NCBI GenBank assembly: GCA_947474705.1
Contig: CANJJS010000002.1
Coordinates: forward strand, 1-64,000
Direction of reading: 5' to 3'
Source: Acetobacteraceae bacterium
GTDB lineage: Bacteria; Pseudomonadota; Alphaproteobacteria; Acetobacterales; Acetobacteraceae
DNA: 64,000 nucleotides
Positions 37,266 through 45,459 of this stretch are shown here, piece after piece. Under the pieces are notes generated by a model. That model was not told the origin of the DNA and did no database searches. It worked only from the letters and a program-made list of their open reading frames with translations. The translations under genes and the position numbers were made by a program. The first letter of the stretch is position 1, and each line of letters starts with the position of its first letter.

Positions 37266-37844
37266 ATGCTGCGCGGATTGTACGACAAGGTTCTCGCGCT
37301 GGCGGCCTCGCCGCGCGCGCCGTGGTGGCTGGCGATTATTTCCTTCGCGGAGAGTAGTTTTTTCCCGATCCCGCCGGATGTCATGCTGGTGCCGATGGCG
37401 CTGGCGCGGCCGCGGATGGCGCTGCGATTCGCGGCGATCTGCACTGTCGCGTCGGTGTTGGGCGGCGCGTTCGGTTATTTCATCGGCTACGCGCTGTTCG
37501 ACGTGCTGGCGAAACCGGTGCTGGCGCTCTACGGCTATGCCGAGAAATTCGCCGCGTTCCAGGCGTTTTACGACAAATGGGGCCTGTGGGTGATCCTGAT
37601 CAAAGGGCTGACGCCGATCCCCTATAAGATCGTGACCATCGCCTCCGGCGCCGCGAAGTTCAATTTCGCGGTGTTCATGGCGGCGAGCGTGGTGACGCGC
37701 GGCGCCCGGTTCTTCATGGTCGCGGTGCTGCTGCACTTCTTTGGCGAGCAGGTCCGCGTTTTCATCGAGAAGCGGTTAACTCTGGTCACCACCGGAATCG
37801 CCGCCGGTGTGGTCGGCGGGTTCCTGGTCTTGAAAGTGTTTTAG
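37266..37844 (+). CDS. YqaA/DedA-family membrane protein
   Basis: A 192-residue inner-membrane protein with 4-5 hydrophobic segments. The SNARE-associated/DedA motif appears as FAESSFFPIPPDVMLVPMAL, GGAFGYFIGYALFDVLAKP and ILIKGLTPIPYKIVTIASGA. Family members are proposed lipid scramblases or flippases; the role here is unknown. It ends 4 bases into the convergent pdxJ. GGAAGGA lies about 10 bases before the ATG. Confidence 0.85.
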   Translation: MLRGLYDKVLALAASPRAPWWLAIISFAESSFFPIPPDVMLVPMALARPRMALRFAAICTVASVLGGAFGYFIGYALFDVLAKPVLALYGYAEKFAAFQAFYDKWGLWVILIKGLTPIPYKIVTIASGAAKFNFAVFMAASVVTRGARFFMVAVLLHFFGEQVRVFIEKRLTLVTTGIAAGVVGGFLVLKVF

Positions 37845-38578
37845 GCCGCGAGCGCCTTCGCATAGGCCGCGACCGTCGCCGCGAACCCCATTTCCAACGC
37901 GTCGGCGGTCAGTTCGTGGCCGATCGACGCCTCCGCCAGGAACGGCACGGCGTCCATCAGCGGTGGCAGGTTCAGCAGGTTCAGGTCGTGGCCCGCGTTG
38001 ACGGTCAGACCCAGATCGGCCGCCGCCCTCGCGGTTTCGGCGATCGCGCGAAGAACGAGGGCATGCGTGCCCTCCCGGAACGCGGCGGCATAGCTTCCGG
38101 TGTAGATTTCCACCCCGTCGGCGCCGGAGGGCCGGATTTTCGAAACCACGGCGGGATCGGGATCGACAAACAGAATGACGCGGCAGCCCACCGCCTTCGC
38201 CGCCGCGATGAATGGCACCGCCAGCGCGGATTCGCGGTTGTCGAGCTTCCACCCCTCCTCCGAGGTGAACGCATCCGGCGCGTCCGGCACCAGCGTGCAT
38301 TGTTCGGGCCGGATGTCGCGCAGAATCGCCATCAGGCGATCGTCCGGATAGCCCTCGATGTTGAATTCCTTACCCGGACGCGCCTCGCGCATCAGGTCCG
38401 CGATCAGGGTCACGTCGGTACCCCTGATGTGGCGCTCGTCTGGGCGCGGATGGACGGTCAGCCCCTCGGCGCCCGACTCGAGCGCGATGCGGGCGAAGCG
38501 GGCGATGTCGGGGACGCCGGTGCGGCGGGAATTCCGCAGCAAAGCGACTTTATTGAGGTTCACGCTGAGTCTGGCCAT
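37841..38578 (-). CDS. pdxJ: Pyridoxine 5'-phosphate synthase
   Basis: A 245-residue TIM-barrel enzyme joining deoxyxylulose 5-phosphate and 3-hydroxy-1-aminoacetone phosphate to make pyridoxine 5'-phosphate. Signature blocks: LSVNLNKVALLRNSR, GAEGLTVHPRPDERHIRGTD, EFNIEGYP, QCTLVPDAPDAFTSEEGW, GADGVEIYTGSYA, TVNAGHDLNLLNL and EASIGHELTADALEMG. The start ATG at 38578 is followed directly by the first strand; a longer frame to 38617 is not needed. Convergent with the YqaA gene. Confidence 0.95.
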   Translation of the reverse strand: MARLSVNLNKVALLRNSRRTGVPDIARFARIALESGAEGLTVHPRPDERHIRGTDVTLIADLMREARPGKEFNIEGYPDDRLMAILRDIRPEQCTLVPDAPDAFTSEEGWKLDNRESALAVPFIAAAKAVGCRVILFVDPDPAVVSKIRPSGADGVEIYTGSYAAAFREGTHALVLRAIAETARAAADLGLTVNAGHDLNLLNLPPLMDAVPFLAEASIGHELTADALEMGFAATVAAYAKALAA

Positions 38579-38662
38579 ACGCCCAGGATAGCGGAACCGG
38601 CGGCTGGGCGACAGCACCCCGCCTCGTTCCGCGGTGTCCGGCGTGGAACGAGGTGGCGGACC

Positions 38663-39340
38663 TCAGAGCCCTTGTTGATCCAGCCGCAGGGATTCCACCT
38701 GGGTTTTGTTTTTATCGAGCGTGGCGTTCCATTTCGGCTCGTTCAGGCTGTAACCGATGCAGGTGCCGGTTCCGACCGACACCGTCGTTTCGTGGCTCAT
38801 GTCGCCGGAGCGGTTTTCCCGCACCATGACGCCGTCCACGATCACCGCGGCCTTGGTGGACAAAGTCGCCGAGAATTTGCTGTATAGCGTGGCTTCGATC
38901 GCGATCAGGATCGATTCGACGACCCGCGCCTTCCCGTCGAAATCGATCAATTTCTTTTTGACGGCGGGCGAATTGTTGATCGCTTCGATCTGGTCCTTGT
39001 CGCCAATCTGAGATATTTTCACAAGTTTGACCTTGCCGCCGCTGAAATCGGCGACACTCAGTTTGACGTTCCCGCTGGCGAGACCGGGCACTTTGATACC
39101 GGCGAACAAATCGATGCCTTTTTTGTCGGCGAACTCGACCGTCAACTCGGTCGCGGTCACTTTGATCTCGGCCAGGCGAGGGCCAGGAATCGTGTCCCAT
39201 TGATTGAGGTAGTTGAGCTTGCCGAAACCAATCGGAGTCAGTTTCTCGCCGTAACCGCCGAACAGGATGCCGCTGGCCTGGCCGACGAAGTATTTGGCGC
39301 CTTCGAGATCGATGAAATGGTCGGTGATTTTCGCCAACAT
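38663..39340 (-). CDS. Conserved-looking hypothetical protein, function unknown
   Basis: A 225-residue protein starting MLAKITDHFIDLEGAKYFVG with GGGAG 6 bases before the ATG, so expression is likely. It is beta-strand-rich and unusually lysine-rich (VKKKLIDFDGKARV) for this GC-rich genome, with one cysteine and no signal peptide or membrane span. VIVDGVMVRENRSGDMSH, then GTGTCIGYSLNEPKWNATLD, are its most distinctive stretches. I do not recognise the family. Neighbours on one side are pdxJ, on the other tRNA-Pro and an island-like region, so horizontal transfer is possible. Confidence 0.7.
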   Translation of the reverse strand: MLAKITDHFIDLEGAKYFVGQASGILFGGYGEKLTPIGFGKLNYLNQWDTIPGPRLAEIKVTATELTVEFADKKGIDLFAGIKVPGLASGNVKLSVADFSGGKVKLVKISQIGDKDQIEAINNSPAVKKKLIDFDGKARVVESILIAIEATLYSKFSATLSTKAAVIVDGVMVRENRSGDMSHETTVSVGTGTCIGYSLNEPKWNATLDKNKTQVESLRLDQQGL

Positions 39341-39601
39341 GGGTGTCTCCCTTTGGTGAGGCGATCCGTTGGGGACCGCCCGCGCAACCAATTTATGCCG
39401 GCGGCCGTATCGCGCGATGTGATCCGGAACACAATTCGATATTTTCGCCAAAAAACCTGGCATTCATTGACCTTTGACATTCTGAAAGCGGCTCGATCTG
39501 GTGCCGGCGGCGGCGTTCCGGCCCTGCCTCGAGACCGGCGTCGCGTTTATGGCGCCGCATGGGCTTTCAAACAGTCGCCCGGTTTTCCGGCGCGAAGCCG
39601 A

Positions 39602-39629
39602 TTGCGGCGCGGCGCGCACCCTGTTAAAG
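39602..39629 (+). promoter_or_regulatory. Possible promoter of tRNA-Pro
   Basis: TTGCGG (39602-39607), 16 bases, TTAAAG (39624-39629). It lies 13 bases before the tRNA. Both boxes deviate from the consensus. The rest of the 302-base gap back to the hypothetical gene shows no clear coding frame. Confidence 0.4.
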
Positions 39630-39642
39630 GCTCCCGCACGGT

Positions 39643-39719
39643 CGGAGCGTAGCGCAGTCTGGTAGCGCATCAGTCTGGGGGACTGGGGGTCGTGGGTTCG
39701 AATCCCGCCGCTCCGACCA
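39643..39719 (+). tRNA. tRNA-Pro (anticodon GGG)
   Basis: Acceptor CGGAGCG (39643-39649) pairs CGCTCCG (39709-39715), followed by ACCA. The D arm is GCGCAGTCTGGTAGCGC. The anticodon stem TCAGT/ACTGG encloses CTGGGGG, giving anticodon GGG (Pro, CCC/CCU codons). The T arm has GGTTCGAATCC. The next intact gene is 1.6 kb away and the tract between is rich in relics, as beside a tRNA used for integration. Confidence 0.96.
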
Positions 39720-40089
39720 ATGAAAACAAGGGGTTATGACTACCCCTCTAAATTACCTCCCGAAAATCTCCGCGAGTGCCGTCGAGATGCGGCAGAGAAT
39801 CCACCGGTGCGGGAGCAGTGGCCGCCTCGCGCTCTGGAATACGGCGTGAGGGTCGATGACGGCGGTCTGACCGGAAAAACAGCTGGCGACGCCAACGGCT
39901 TCGGCGCCTCACAACAGGGCAAATCGGCGGAGACGGGTTGGTAGCCCTCACCGGTTACAGGCGGGGCTGCGCGGCAATGTTCGGGCGCGCGCGAACAGGG
40001 CGATTCGGTTCTGACACCGGGCTCCAATTTTCCGCTGGCGTCATTGGCTGGAGGCAATTCCGCTCCCGAAGGAAGTTACCTTTGGAGAG

Positions 40090-40300
40090 ACGCGAATAGA
40101 TTCGGCAACAGCGCAGCCGAACGGCCTTTGGGAGGTCCTGTCTTCGATCCCAGGCCATCGGCGTCCGGAAGGCCGGCGCTACCCGCTCGTCAGTCTTCTG
40201 TTCATCGCGGTCGCGGCCATGCTCGCCAGCCGGCGCGATGAGTTGGGCATTGTACGTTGGGGGCGCCGGTTGCGCCACGAAACGCTCAGTGACATCGGCA
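40090..40300 (+). pseudogene. Transposase N-terminal fragment (ISAs1/H-repeat type)
   Basis: The + frame reads NGLWEVLSSIPGHRRPEGRR, then YPLVSLLFIAVAAMLASRRD, ELGIVRWGRRLRHETLSDIG. This matches the N-terminal domain of ISAs1-family transposases (usually ...IPDPRR..G.RYPL..LL.L...A.LAGA...). No catalytic DDE core follows; the frame closes at 40497. Likely an old insertion-sequence remnant. Confidence 0.6.
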
Positions 40301-40561
40301 CTGACCTGTCCGCCATCGAACACCGCGGAGATCGTCTTCTCGCGGATGTTTGGCGGAGTGAACGGAAGCAATGCCTCTTCGCCGGTGGCGGGCATGGCCG
40401 AGTTTGTCCGGGGCTGGAGAGGGGCGTCGGCACCCAATCTCTTGGCAATACCAGACGGCTACACCATGCCCGTTATCGAATCCCCGCCACGCCATGAATA
40501 GGATGGGCTGGCGATATCCGGTATCGCTGTGTGTCTCTGGCAGGGAAAAAACCGCGGCAGC

Positions 40562-40780
40562 ATGACCGGCGCCGAGTTCGGCCCGCCAATCCTGGAAGCG
40601 ATGCGCATGGGCGGCGTCGATCTCGGCCTGGCCGGCGACACCCCGCCGATCTTCGCGCAAGCGGCCAAAAGCGATCTGCTTTACGTCGCCGCCGTGCCCT
40701 CTGGCGCCTTGGCGATCCTGCTGCCCGCGCCGCTGAAGGGCACGGTGCCGAACGCGGTCGCGACGCGAGAACGAATGTAG
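40562..40780 (+). pseudogene. Fragment of a sulfonate/nitrate-type ABC substrate-binding protein (SsuA-like)
   Basis: The frame reads MTGAEFGPPILEAMRMGGVD, then LGLAGDTPPIFAQAAKSDLL, YVAAVPSGALAILLPA. This is the ligand-loop region of SsuA-like proteins (usual form GSIDFGxTGDTPPIFAQAAG.LVYVAA). Only about 55 residues fit. Then PLKGTVPNAVATRERM and a stop. The rest of the gene is missing, so it is a relic. Confidence 0.65.
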
Positions 40781-41158
40781 GACAGGGTGAAGGCCGCGCG
40801 CGCGGTGGCGGTGTTGTCCGAATAGCCCGCCTCCCCGGAGAAATTGGCAGGCAGCGTCGCCGCCTGCCCGACCGGTGCGCGGACCGCCTGACTATCCCAG
40901 GGCAGCCCGGAGAACGGAAACGCCATCGTGACGTTCTTAGCCTCGGCCTGAAGCCGGGAATACCGGCCACGCGGGCAGCGTGGCATCAACTCGACGGTTA
41001 TCGATCGCGCGTTGAATTCTCGGTAATATTTTCGTTGTTTCAGTGGTATATAATCGGCACCCCACCAATCTCGATGCCGATCAATAACGAACCGGCATCG
41101 AGAACTCCAATCCGGGAAACGTGGTAACGTCTCGTGGATCTCGATGTTGGGACGCCAC

Positions 41159-41201
41159 GCGACACACGCGACATAACCGTATCGTGCGACACACGTGACA
41201 A
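41159..41201. promoter_or_regulatory. Direct repeat pair upstream of the Calx-beta gene (putative operator)
   Basis: GCGACACACGCGACA begins at 41159, and GCGACACACGTGACA begins at 41186, 27 bases apart, with one difference in 15. They lie about 140-180 bases before the Calx-beta ATG, in an AT-richer stretch. Such paired sites often bind a regulator; no regulator gene is nearby. Confidence 0.35.
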
Positions 41202-41338
41202 TTATGACAGTGACAACGCCACCTGAACGACGCATTATCCGGTCAACGCAATGACGACGGTAACGATATGAGTGCGATAAGGTCCAACGTACACCTCAAC
41301 AATCTCTTCGTTCCAAAATAATAAGGAGCACCTGGCGG

Positions 41339-44300
41339 ATGGCCGGACGTACCACGCAAACAACCAAAAATACCGATATCGTCAATCTGGATGCCTTCTC
41401 GCCGGATCCCCTGACGAACGTGGCGGACGCTGTTCCACCCACGACGGACATCGTTCTCCGCCAGGCGATCGTGTCGATCCAGGCCGTCGGCGGCCCGCGC
41501 CCGGAAGGCAATCTCGGCGCCACCGCGTTCCAGTTCACGGTCACCCGCGCAGGTAACACCGCCATTCCCGCCTCGGTCGACTGGCGGGTTCTCGCCGCGG
41601 CCGGGGCCTCCGCCGACGCGGCGGATTTCATCGGTGGCATGCTGCCATCGGGCACGGTGGCGTTCGCGGCCGGCGAGACCAGCAAGACCATCACCGTCCT
41701 CGCCGCCGCCGACAATCAGATCGAAGCGGACGAAACCTTCAGCGTGCAACTCAGCGCCAATGACACGAGCGTCGCGATCGCGCAGGACACCGCCTCCGCG
41801 ACGATCCTGAACGACGACTCCCACGCCGAGCTGAGAATCTCCGCTGGCGGCGCCCCGGCCGATAGTTTCATGGTACTACAGGAGCACGACACTGGGCAGG
41901 TGACATACAAGTTCGACATCCACCGTTCGGGGGATCTCAACCGTGCGACCACGGCCAACTGGCATGTCGCGCCGTCGGGCGCGGCACCGGCCGCGGGGAC
42001 GGATTTCGCGGGCGGCGTACCGCCGTCGGGTGCCGTGTTCTTCGCGCCGGGCGAAACCGTGAAGACGGTGACGGTCCTGGTGGCCGGGGACACGAAGGTC
42101 GAAACGAATGAGACCTTCGACGTTGTCATCTCCACGCCAAACAACGACGCGACGGTGATGAAGTCCACCGCCACCGGTGTCATCGTGAACGACGATCACT
42201 TGTCGGAACTCTACATCCACCCCGCCAATTCGCAGGACAACCAGTTCGTCGTCAAGCAGGAAGGCAATGCCGGGGCAACCCAATACAGTTTCGAGATTTT
42301 CCGTTCAGGCGACGTCGACCGTGTGACGGCCGCCAACTGGAAGGTGACGCCGTCTGGCGCGCACGCCGCCAACGCCGCCGATTTCATGGGCAACGCCCTT
42401 CCGTCCGGAACCGCCGTGTTCGGCATGGGCGAATTCTCCAAAATCGTTACCATTCAGGTGGCGGGCGACAAGAAGTTCGAAAACGACGAAACCTTCGACG
42501 TGGTGGTGACAACCGCGAGCCCAGACTCGATCGTGGTCGATGGCACCGCCACGGGCGTGATCATAAATGACGACAAATTGTCGGAGCTTTACATCGCCTC
42601 AGGCGAGACCGACGGTTTCGAGACCTTTATTGTAAAGAACGAAGGCGACGCCGGCGTGACTCAGTATAAGTTCCGGATAGACCGCGCGATGGATATCGGA
42701 CGGGTGACCACCGTCGATTGGAATGTGACGCCGTCCGCTGTTAATCCCGTGAGCATCTCCGATTTCGCGGGTGGCGCTTTTCCGTCCGGAACGGTCACGT
42801 TCGCCGTCGGTGAAACCCAAAAATTCGTCACCATCAAAATGGCGGGCGACACGAAGGTCGAGGCGAACGAAGCCTTCGATATCGTTTTGTCCAACCCCAG
42901 CGCGGACTCCGTGGTGATGAAGTCCACCGCCACCGGTGTCCTCATCAACGACGATCACTTGTCGGAACTCTACATCCACCCCAAAGATTCACCGGGCGAC
43001 CAGTTCGTCGTCAAGAAAGAGGGCGATGCCGGGTCAACCCAATACAGTTTCGAGATTTTCCGTTCGGGAGACGTCGACCGTGTGACGGCCGCCAACTGGA
43101 AGGTGACGCCATCGGGCGCGCACGCCGCCAACGCCGCCGATTTCATGGGCAACGTCCTTCCATCCGGAACCGCCGTGTTCGGCATGGGCGAATTCTCCAA
43201 GATCGTCACCATTCAGGTGGCGGGCGACAAGAAGTTCGAAAACGACGAAACCTTCGAGGTGGTGGTGACAACCGCGAGCCCGGACTCGGTCGTGATCGAT
43301 GGCACCGCCGCCGGCGTGATCGTCAATGACGACAAATTGTCGGAGCTTTACATCGCCTCGGGCGAGACCGACGGTTTCGAGACCTTTATTGTAAAGGCCG
43401 AAGGCGACGCCGGTGTGACTCAGTACACTTTCCGGATTGACCGGGCGATGGATGCCGGACGGGTGACCACCGTCGATTGGCATGTGACGCCGTCCGCTGT
43501 TAATCCCGTGAGCACCTCGGATTTCACCGGTGGCGCTTTTCCGTCCGGAACGGTCACGTTCGCCGTCGGCGAAACGCAAAAATTCGTCACCATCAAGGTG
43601 GCGGGCGACACCAAGGTCGAGACGAACGAATCCTTCGATATCGTTTTGTCCAACCCCAGCGCGGACTCCGTGGTGATGAAGTCCACCGCCACCGGCGCGA
43701 TCATGAATGACGATTCGCCGTCGAAACTGTCCATCCTTCCAGGCGAACCCGCGCTGTTCAACTATTTCGTGTCCAAGGCCGAAGGCAACGCCGGCGCCAC
43801 CCAATACACGTATGCCATCCACCGCGGTGGCGAGCTTGGCCGCGTGACCGTCGCCGATTGGCACGTGGCGCCCACGGGCGTTAATCCCGCCAGCGCCAGC
43901 GATTTCATCGGCGGACTGCCCTCCGGCTCGGTGGTCTTCAACGCCGGTGAGTCGACGAAGCTCATCGCCGTCAATGTCCACAGCGACGGCACGGCGGAAG
44001 CCGACGAGTCGTTCCAGGTCGTGCTGTCCACCTCCAGCGCCGACGCGGAGGTCACACAGGCCACGGCGGGCGGCATCATCCTCAATGACGATCAACCCGG
44101 CGTGGTCTCGATCGCCGCGCTCACCCCGCATCGGACCGAAGGCGACAGGGGTCTAACGCCTTTCACCTTCGTCGTCACCCGGACCGGCGACACCGCGACG
44201 CAGGCCTCGGCGCACTGGCAGGTATCGGGCGACGCCAACAACGGCGCGAACGCGGCGGACTTCGGTGGCGGCCTCCCGCCATCCGGCACCGTGACCTTCG

Positions 44301-44743
44301 CCGCGGGTCAGCAGAGCCAGACCATCGCCGTGAACGTCAACGGCGACACGCAATTCGAGGCCGACGAGACCTTCTTCGTCACGCTTTCCAACGCCTCCCC
44401 AAGCCTGATCATCGGCGCGGGTAGCGCGGCTTCGACGATCGTCAACGACGACACCGGCAGGGTTCCGGCCGGCCTTGTCAGCACTGGCCTCGCCTCTCCG
44501 GCGATGTCCTTCATGGGCGGCAGCGATCCCGCCACGCCCCCCCCGGCCGGTGCCATCGCGCCGGAGGATGTCCCTCCGCCGTCCATGTGGACCGGCGGCC
44601 CCGAACTCACCGATTTCACCGGAGAACTGGCGGGGGCGTTCTGGAGGGATGTCCCGGATGCGGCGGTTCTCGCTGGCATGGCCAACTGGCTGCCTTCCGA
44701 GAACCCCGCGTACCTGATGCCGAACCGCGACCTTCTGGCATAG
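41339..44743 (+). CDS. Large Calx-beta repeat protein (putative adhesin or surface protein)
   Basis: A 1134-residue acidic protein of eight tandem Calx-beta domains (each about 120-127 residues, closing with a ...ATGVIVNDD-like end) between residues about 35 and 1040. Each domain has an SG/PSGT..F..GE..K.VT..V.GD.K.E.DE.F..V pattern. Domains 3-4 and 5-6 are near-identical pairs. The C-terminal 95 residues (PAGLVSTGLASPAMSFMGGS) are non-repetitive. There is no signal peptide, so export may use a type I system; this is inference. AAGGAG lies 10 bases upstream of the ATG. Calcium binding is likely from the family. Confidence 0.85.
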   Translation: MAGRTTQTTKNTDIVNLDAFSPDPLTNVADAVPPTTDIVLRQAIVSIQAVGGPRPEGNLGATAFQFTVTRAGNTAIPASVDWRVLAAAGASADAADFIGGMLPSGTVAFAAGETSKTITVLAAADNQIEADETFSVQLSANDTSVAIAQDTASATILNDDSHAELRISAGGAPADSFMVLQEHDTGQVTYKFDIHRSGDLNRATTANWHVAPSGAAPAAGTDFAGGVPPSGAVFFAPGETVKTVTVLVAGDTKVETNETFDVVISTPNNDATVMKSTATGVIVNDDHLSELYIHPANSQDNQFVVKQEGNAGATQYSFEIFRSGDVDRVTAANWKVTPSGAHAANAADFMGNALPSGTAVFGMGEFSKIVTIQVAGDKKFENDETFDVVVTTASPDSIVVDGTATGVIINDDKLSELYIASGETDGFETFIVKNEGDAGVTQYKFRIDRAMDIGRVTTVDWNVTPSAVNPVSISDFAGGAFPSGTVTFAVGETQKFVTIKMAGDTKVEANEAFDIVLSNPSADSVVMKSTATGVLINDDHLSELYIHPKDSPGDQFVVKKEGDAGSTQYSFEIFRSGDVDRVTAANWKVTPSGAHAANAADFMGNVLPSGTAVFGMGEFSKIVTIQVAGDKKFENDETFEVVVTTASPDSVVIDGTAAGVIVNDDKLSELYIASGETDGFETFIVKAEGDAGVTQYTFRIDRAMDAGRVTTVDWHVTPSAVNPVSTSDFTGGAFPSGTVTFAVGETQKFVTIKVAGDTKVETNESFDIVLSNPSADSVVMKSTATGAIMNDDSPSKLSILPGEPALFNYFVSKAEGNAGATQYTYAIHRGGELGRVTVADWHVAPTGVNPASASDFIGGLPSGSVVFNAGESTKLIAVNVHSDGTAEADESFQVVLSTSSADAEVTQATAGGIILNDDQPGVVSIAALTPHRTEGDRGLTPFTFVVTRTGDTATQASAHWQVSGDANNGANAADFGGGLPPSGTVTFAAGQQSQTIAVNVNGDTQFEADETFFVTLSNASPSLIIGAGSAASTIVNDDTGRVPAGLVSTGLASPAMSFMGGSDPATPPPAGAIAPEDVPPPSMWTGGPELTDFTGELAGAFWRDVPDAAVLAGMANWLPSENPAYLMPNRDLLA
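42191..43708 (+). repeat. 759-bp in-frame tandem duplication inside the Calx-beta gene
   Basis: Unit 1 is 42191-42949 and unit 2 is 42950-43708; each codes for two Calx-beta domains (253 residues). They start GACGATCACTTGTCGGAACT in both. The offset is 759 bases at two checked points (domain 3/5 and domain 4/6 starts). Nucleotide identity is high throughout, so the duplication is recent. Confidence 0.9.
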
Positions 44744-45459
44744 GCTCCGAACTTCATTGAACCGCGATGCGGGCGCCCGTGGCAGGGCGCCCCTTTCGCG
44801 ATCGGCCACGGGTGGAAACGGGGCCGTGTCCTCTGTCGCGTGGATCGCGCCGATCCGGTCCAGCGGCTCTTTGGCCACCGCTGGTCTGGCCGCCGGCCAG
44901 ACGTCGGCGAATTCGAGTCGGCAATGACCCCAGCAGGCCGCCTCGAAAATCGGCCTCTGCCTGGTCACGCCCAGGTGATTCTGGGCATCGAGCCTGGCAT
45001 GCTTCGCACCGGCGGAATCGCCGGGCGGGTGGGCGCGGCCGTTTGTTTGGCGCCGGAGAGTCCGCCGGCGGGGCGACCCACGGCCGGGCCGCCAGACAAT
45101 TCAATATTCGATATGTATGTCAGTAACCGCCAGCCGCCCGGTGGGTGGGACAAAATCGCACGCCGGAAACGCGCCGATACGGGGACACGCGAGTAGACCT
45201 GAACCCATTCGACGCCCATGAATTTAAACCGAAAAAATATGACGCGACCCGAACCCAGAAAGTCTCGCCTACATCCTTGTTCTCCTGGACCGGTGGGACG
45301 ATCGCGCCGCCGGTCAAATATTTTCGCGACAACCGCCTCCTTTCCAATCCGGTTTTCCCGATGTGTTCAAGCTCGATCCCGGCGCCCGCCACGACCGGAG
45401 CTATGCGAAAATCAAGATATTGATATAATCGCAACCCATTCGCGTCGCCAAATGCCCTG
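44744..45459. other. Gap of about 0.7 kb without a credible gene
   Basis: Between the Calx-beta stop and the end of the PEP carboxylase gene there are only short frames with no family resemblance. The sequence from about 45200 is AT-richer (GATATTGATATAATCGC) than the flanking genes. No repeat copy was seen. Confidence 0.6.

Larger units (their letters stand above)
39720..41338. other. 1.6-kb relic-rich region without an intact gene
   Basis: This gap between tRNA-Pro and the Calx-beta gene has short frames only. It holds a transposase fragment (40090-40300), a substrate-binding-protein fragment (40562-40780), and a short minus-strand frame (40681-41235) that I cannot assign. From about 41000 the composition is less GC-rich (GTTTCAGTGGTATATAATCG). 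I saw no copy of the tRNA-Pro 3' end further downstream. Confidence 0.6.

Noticed and set aside
39955-40437. Minus-strand 160-codon frame in the island gap
   Set aside because: No similarity recognised and it overlaps the transposase-like fragment on the other strand.
44744-45459. Second attachment site matching the tRNA-Pro 3' end
   Set aside because: No stretch resembling GGTTCGAATCCCGCCGCTCC was found by eye in this gap.
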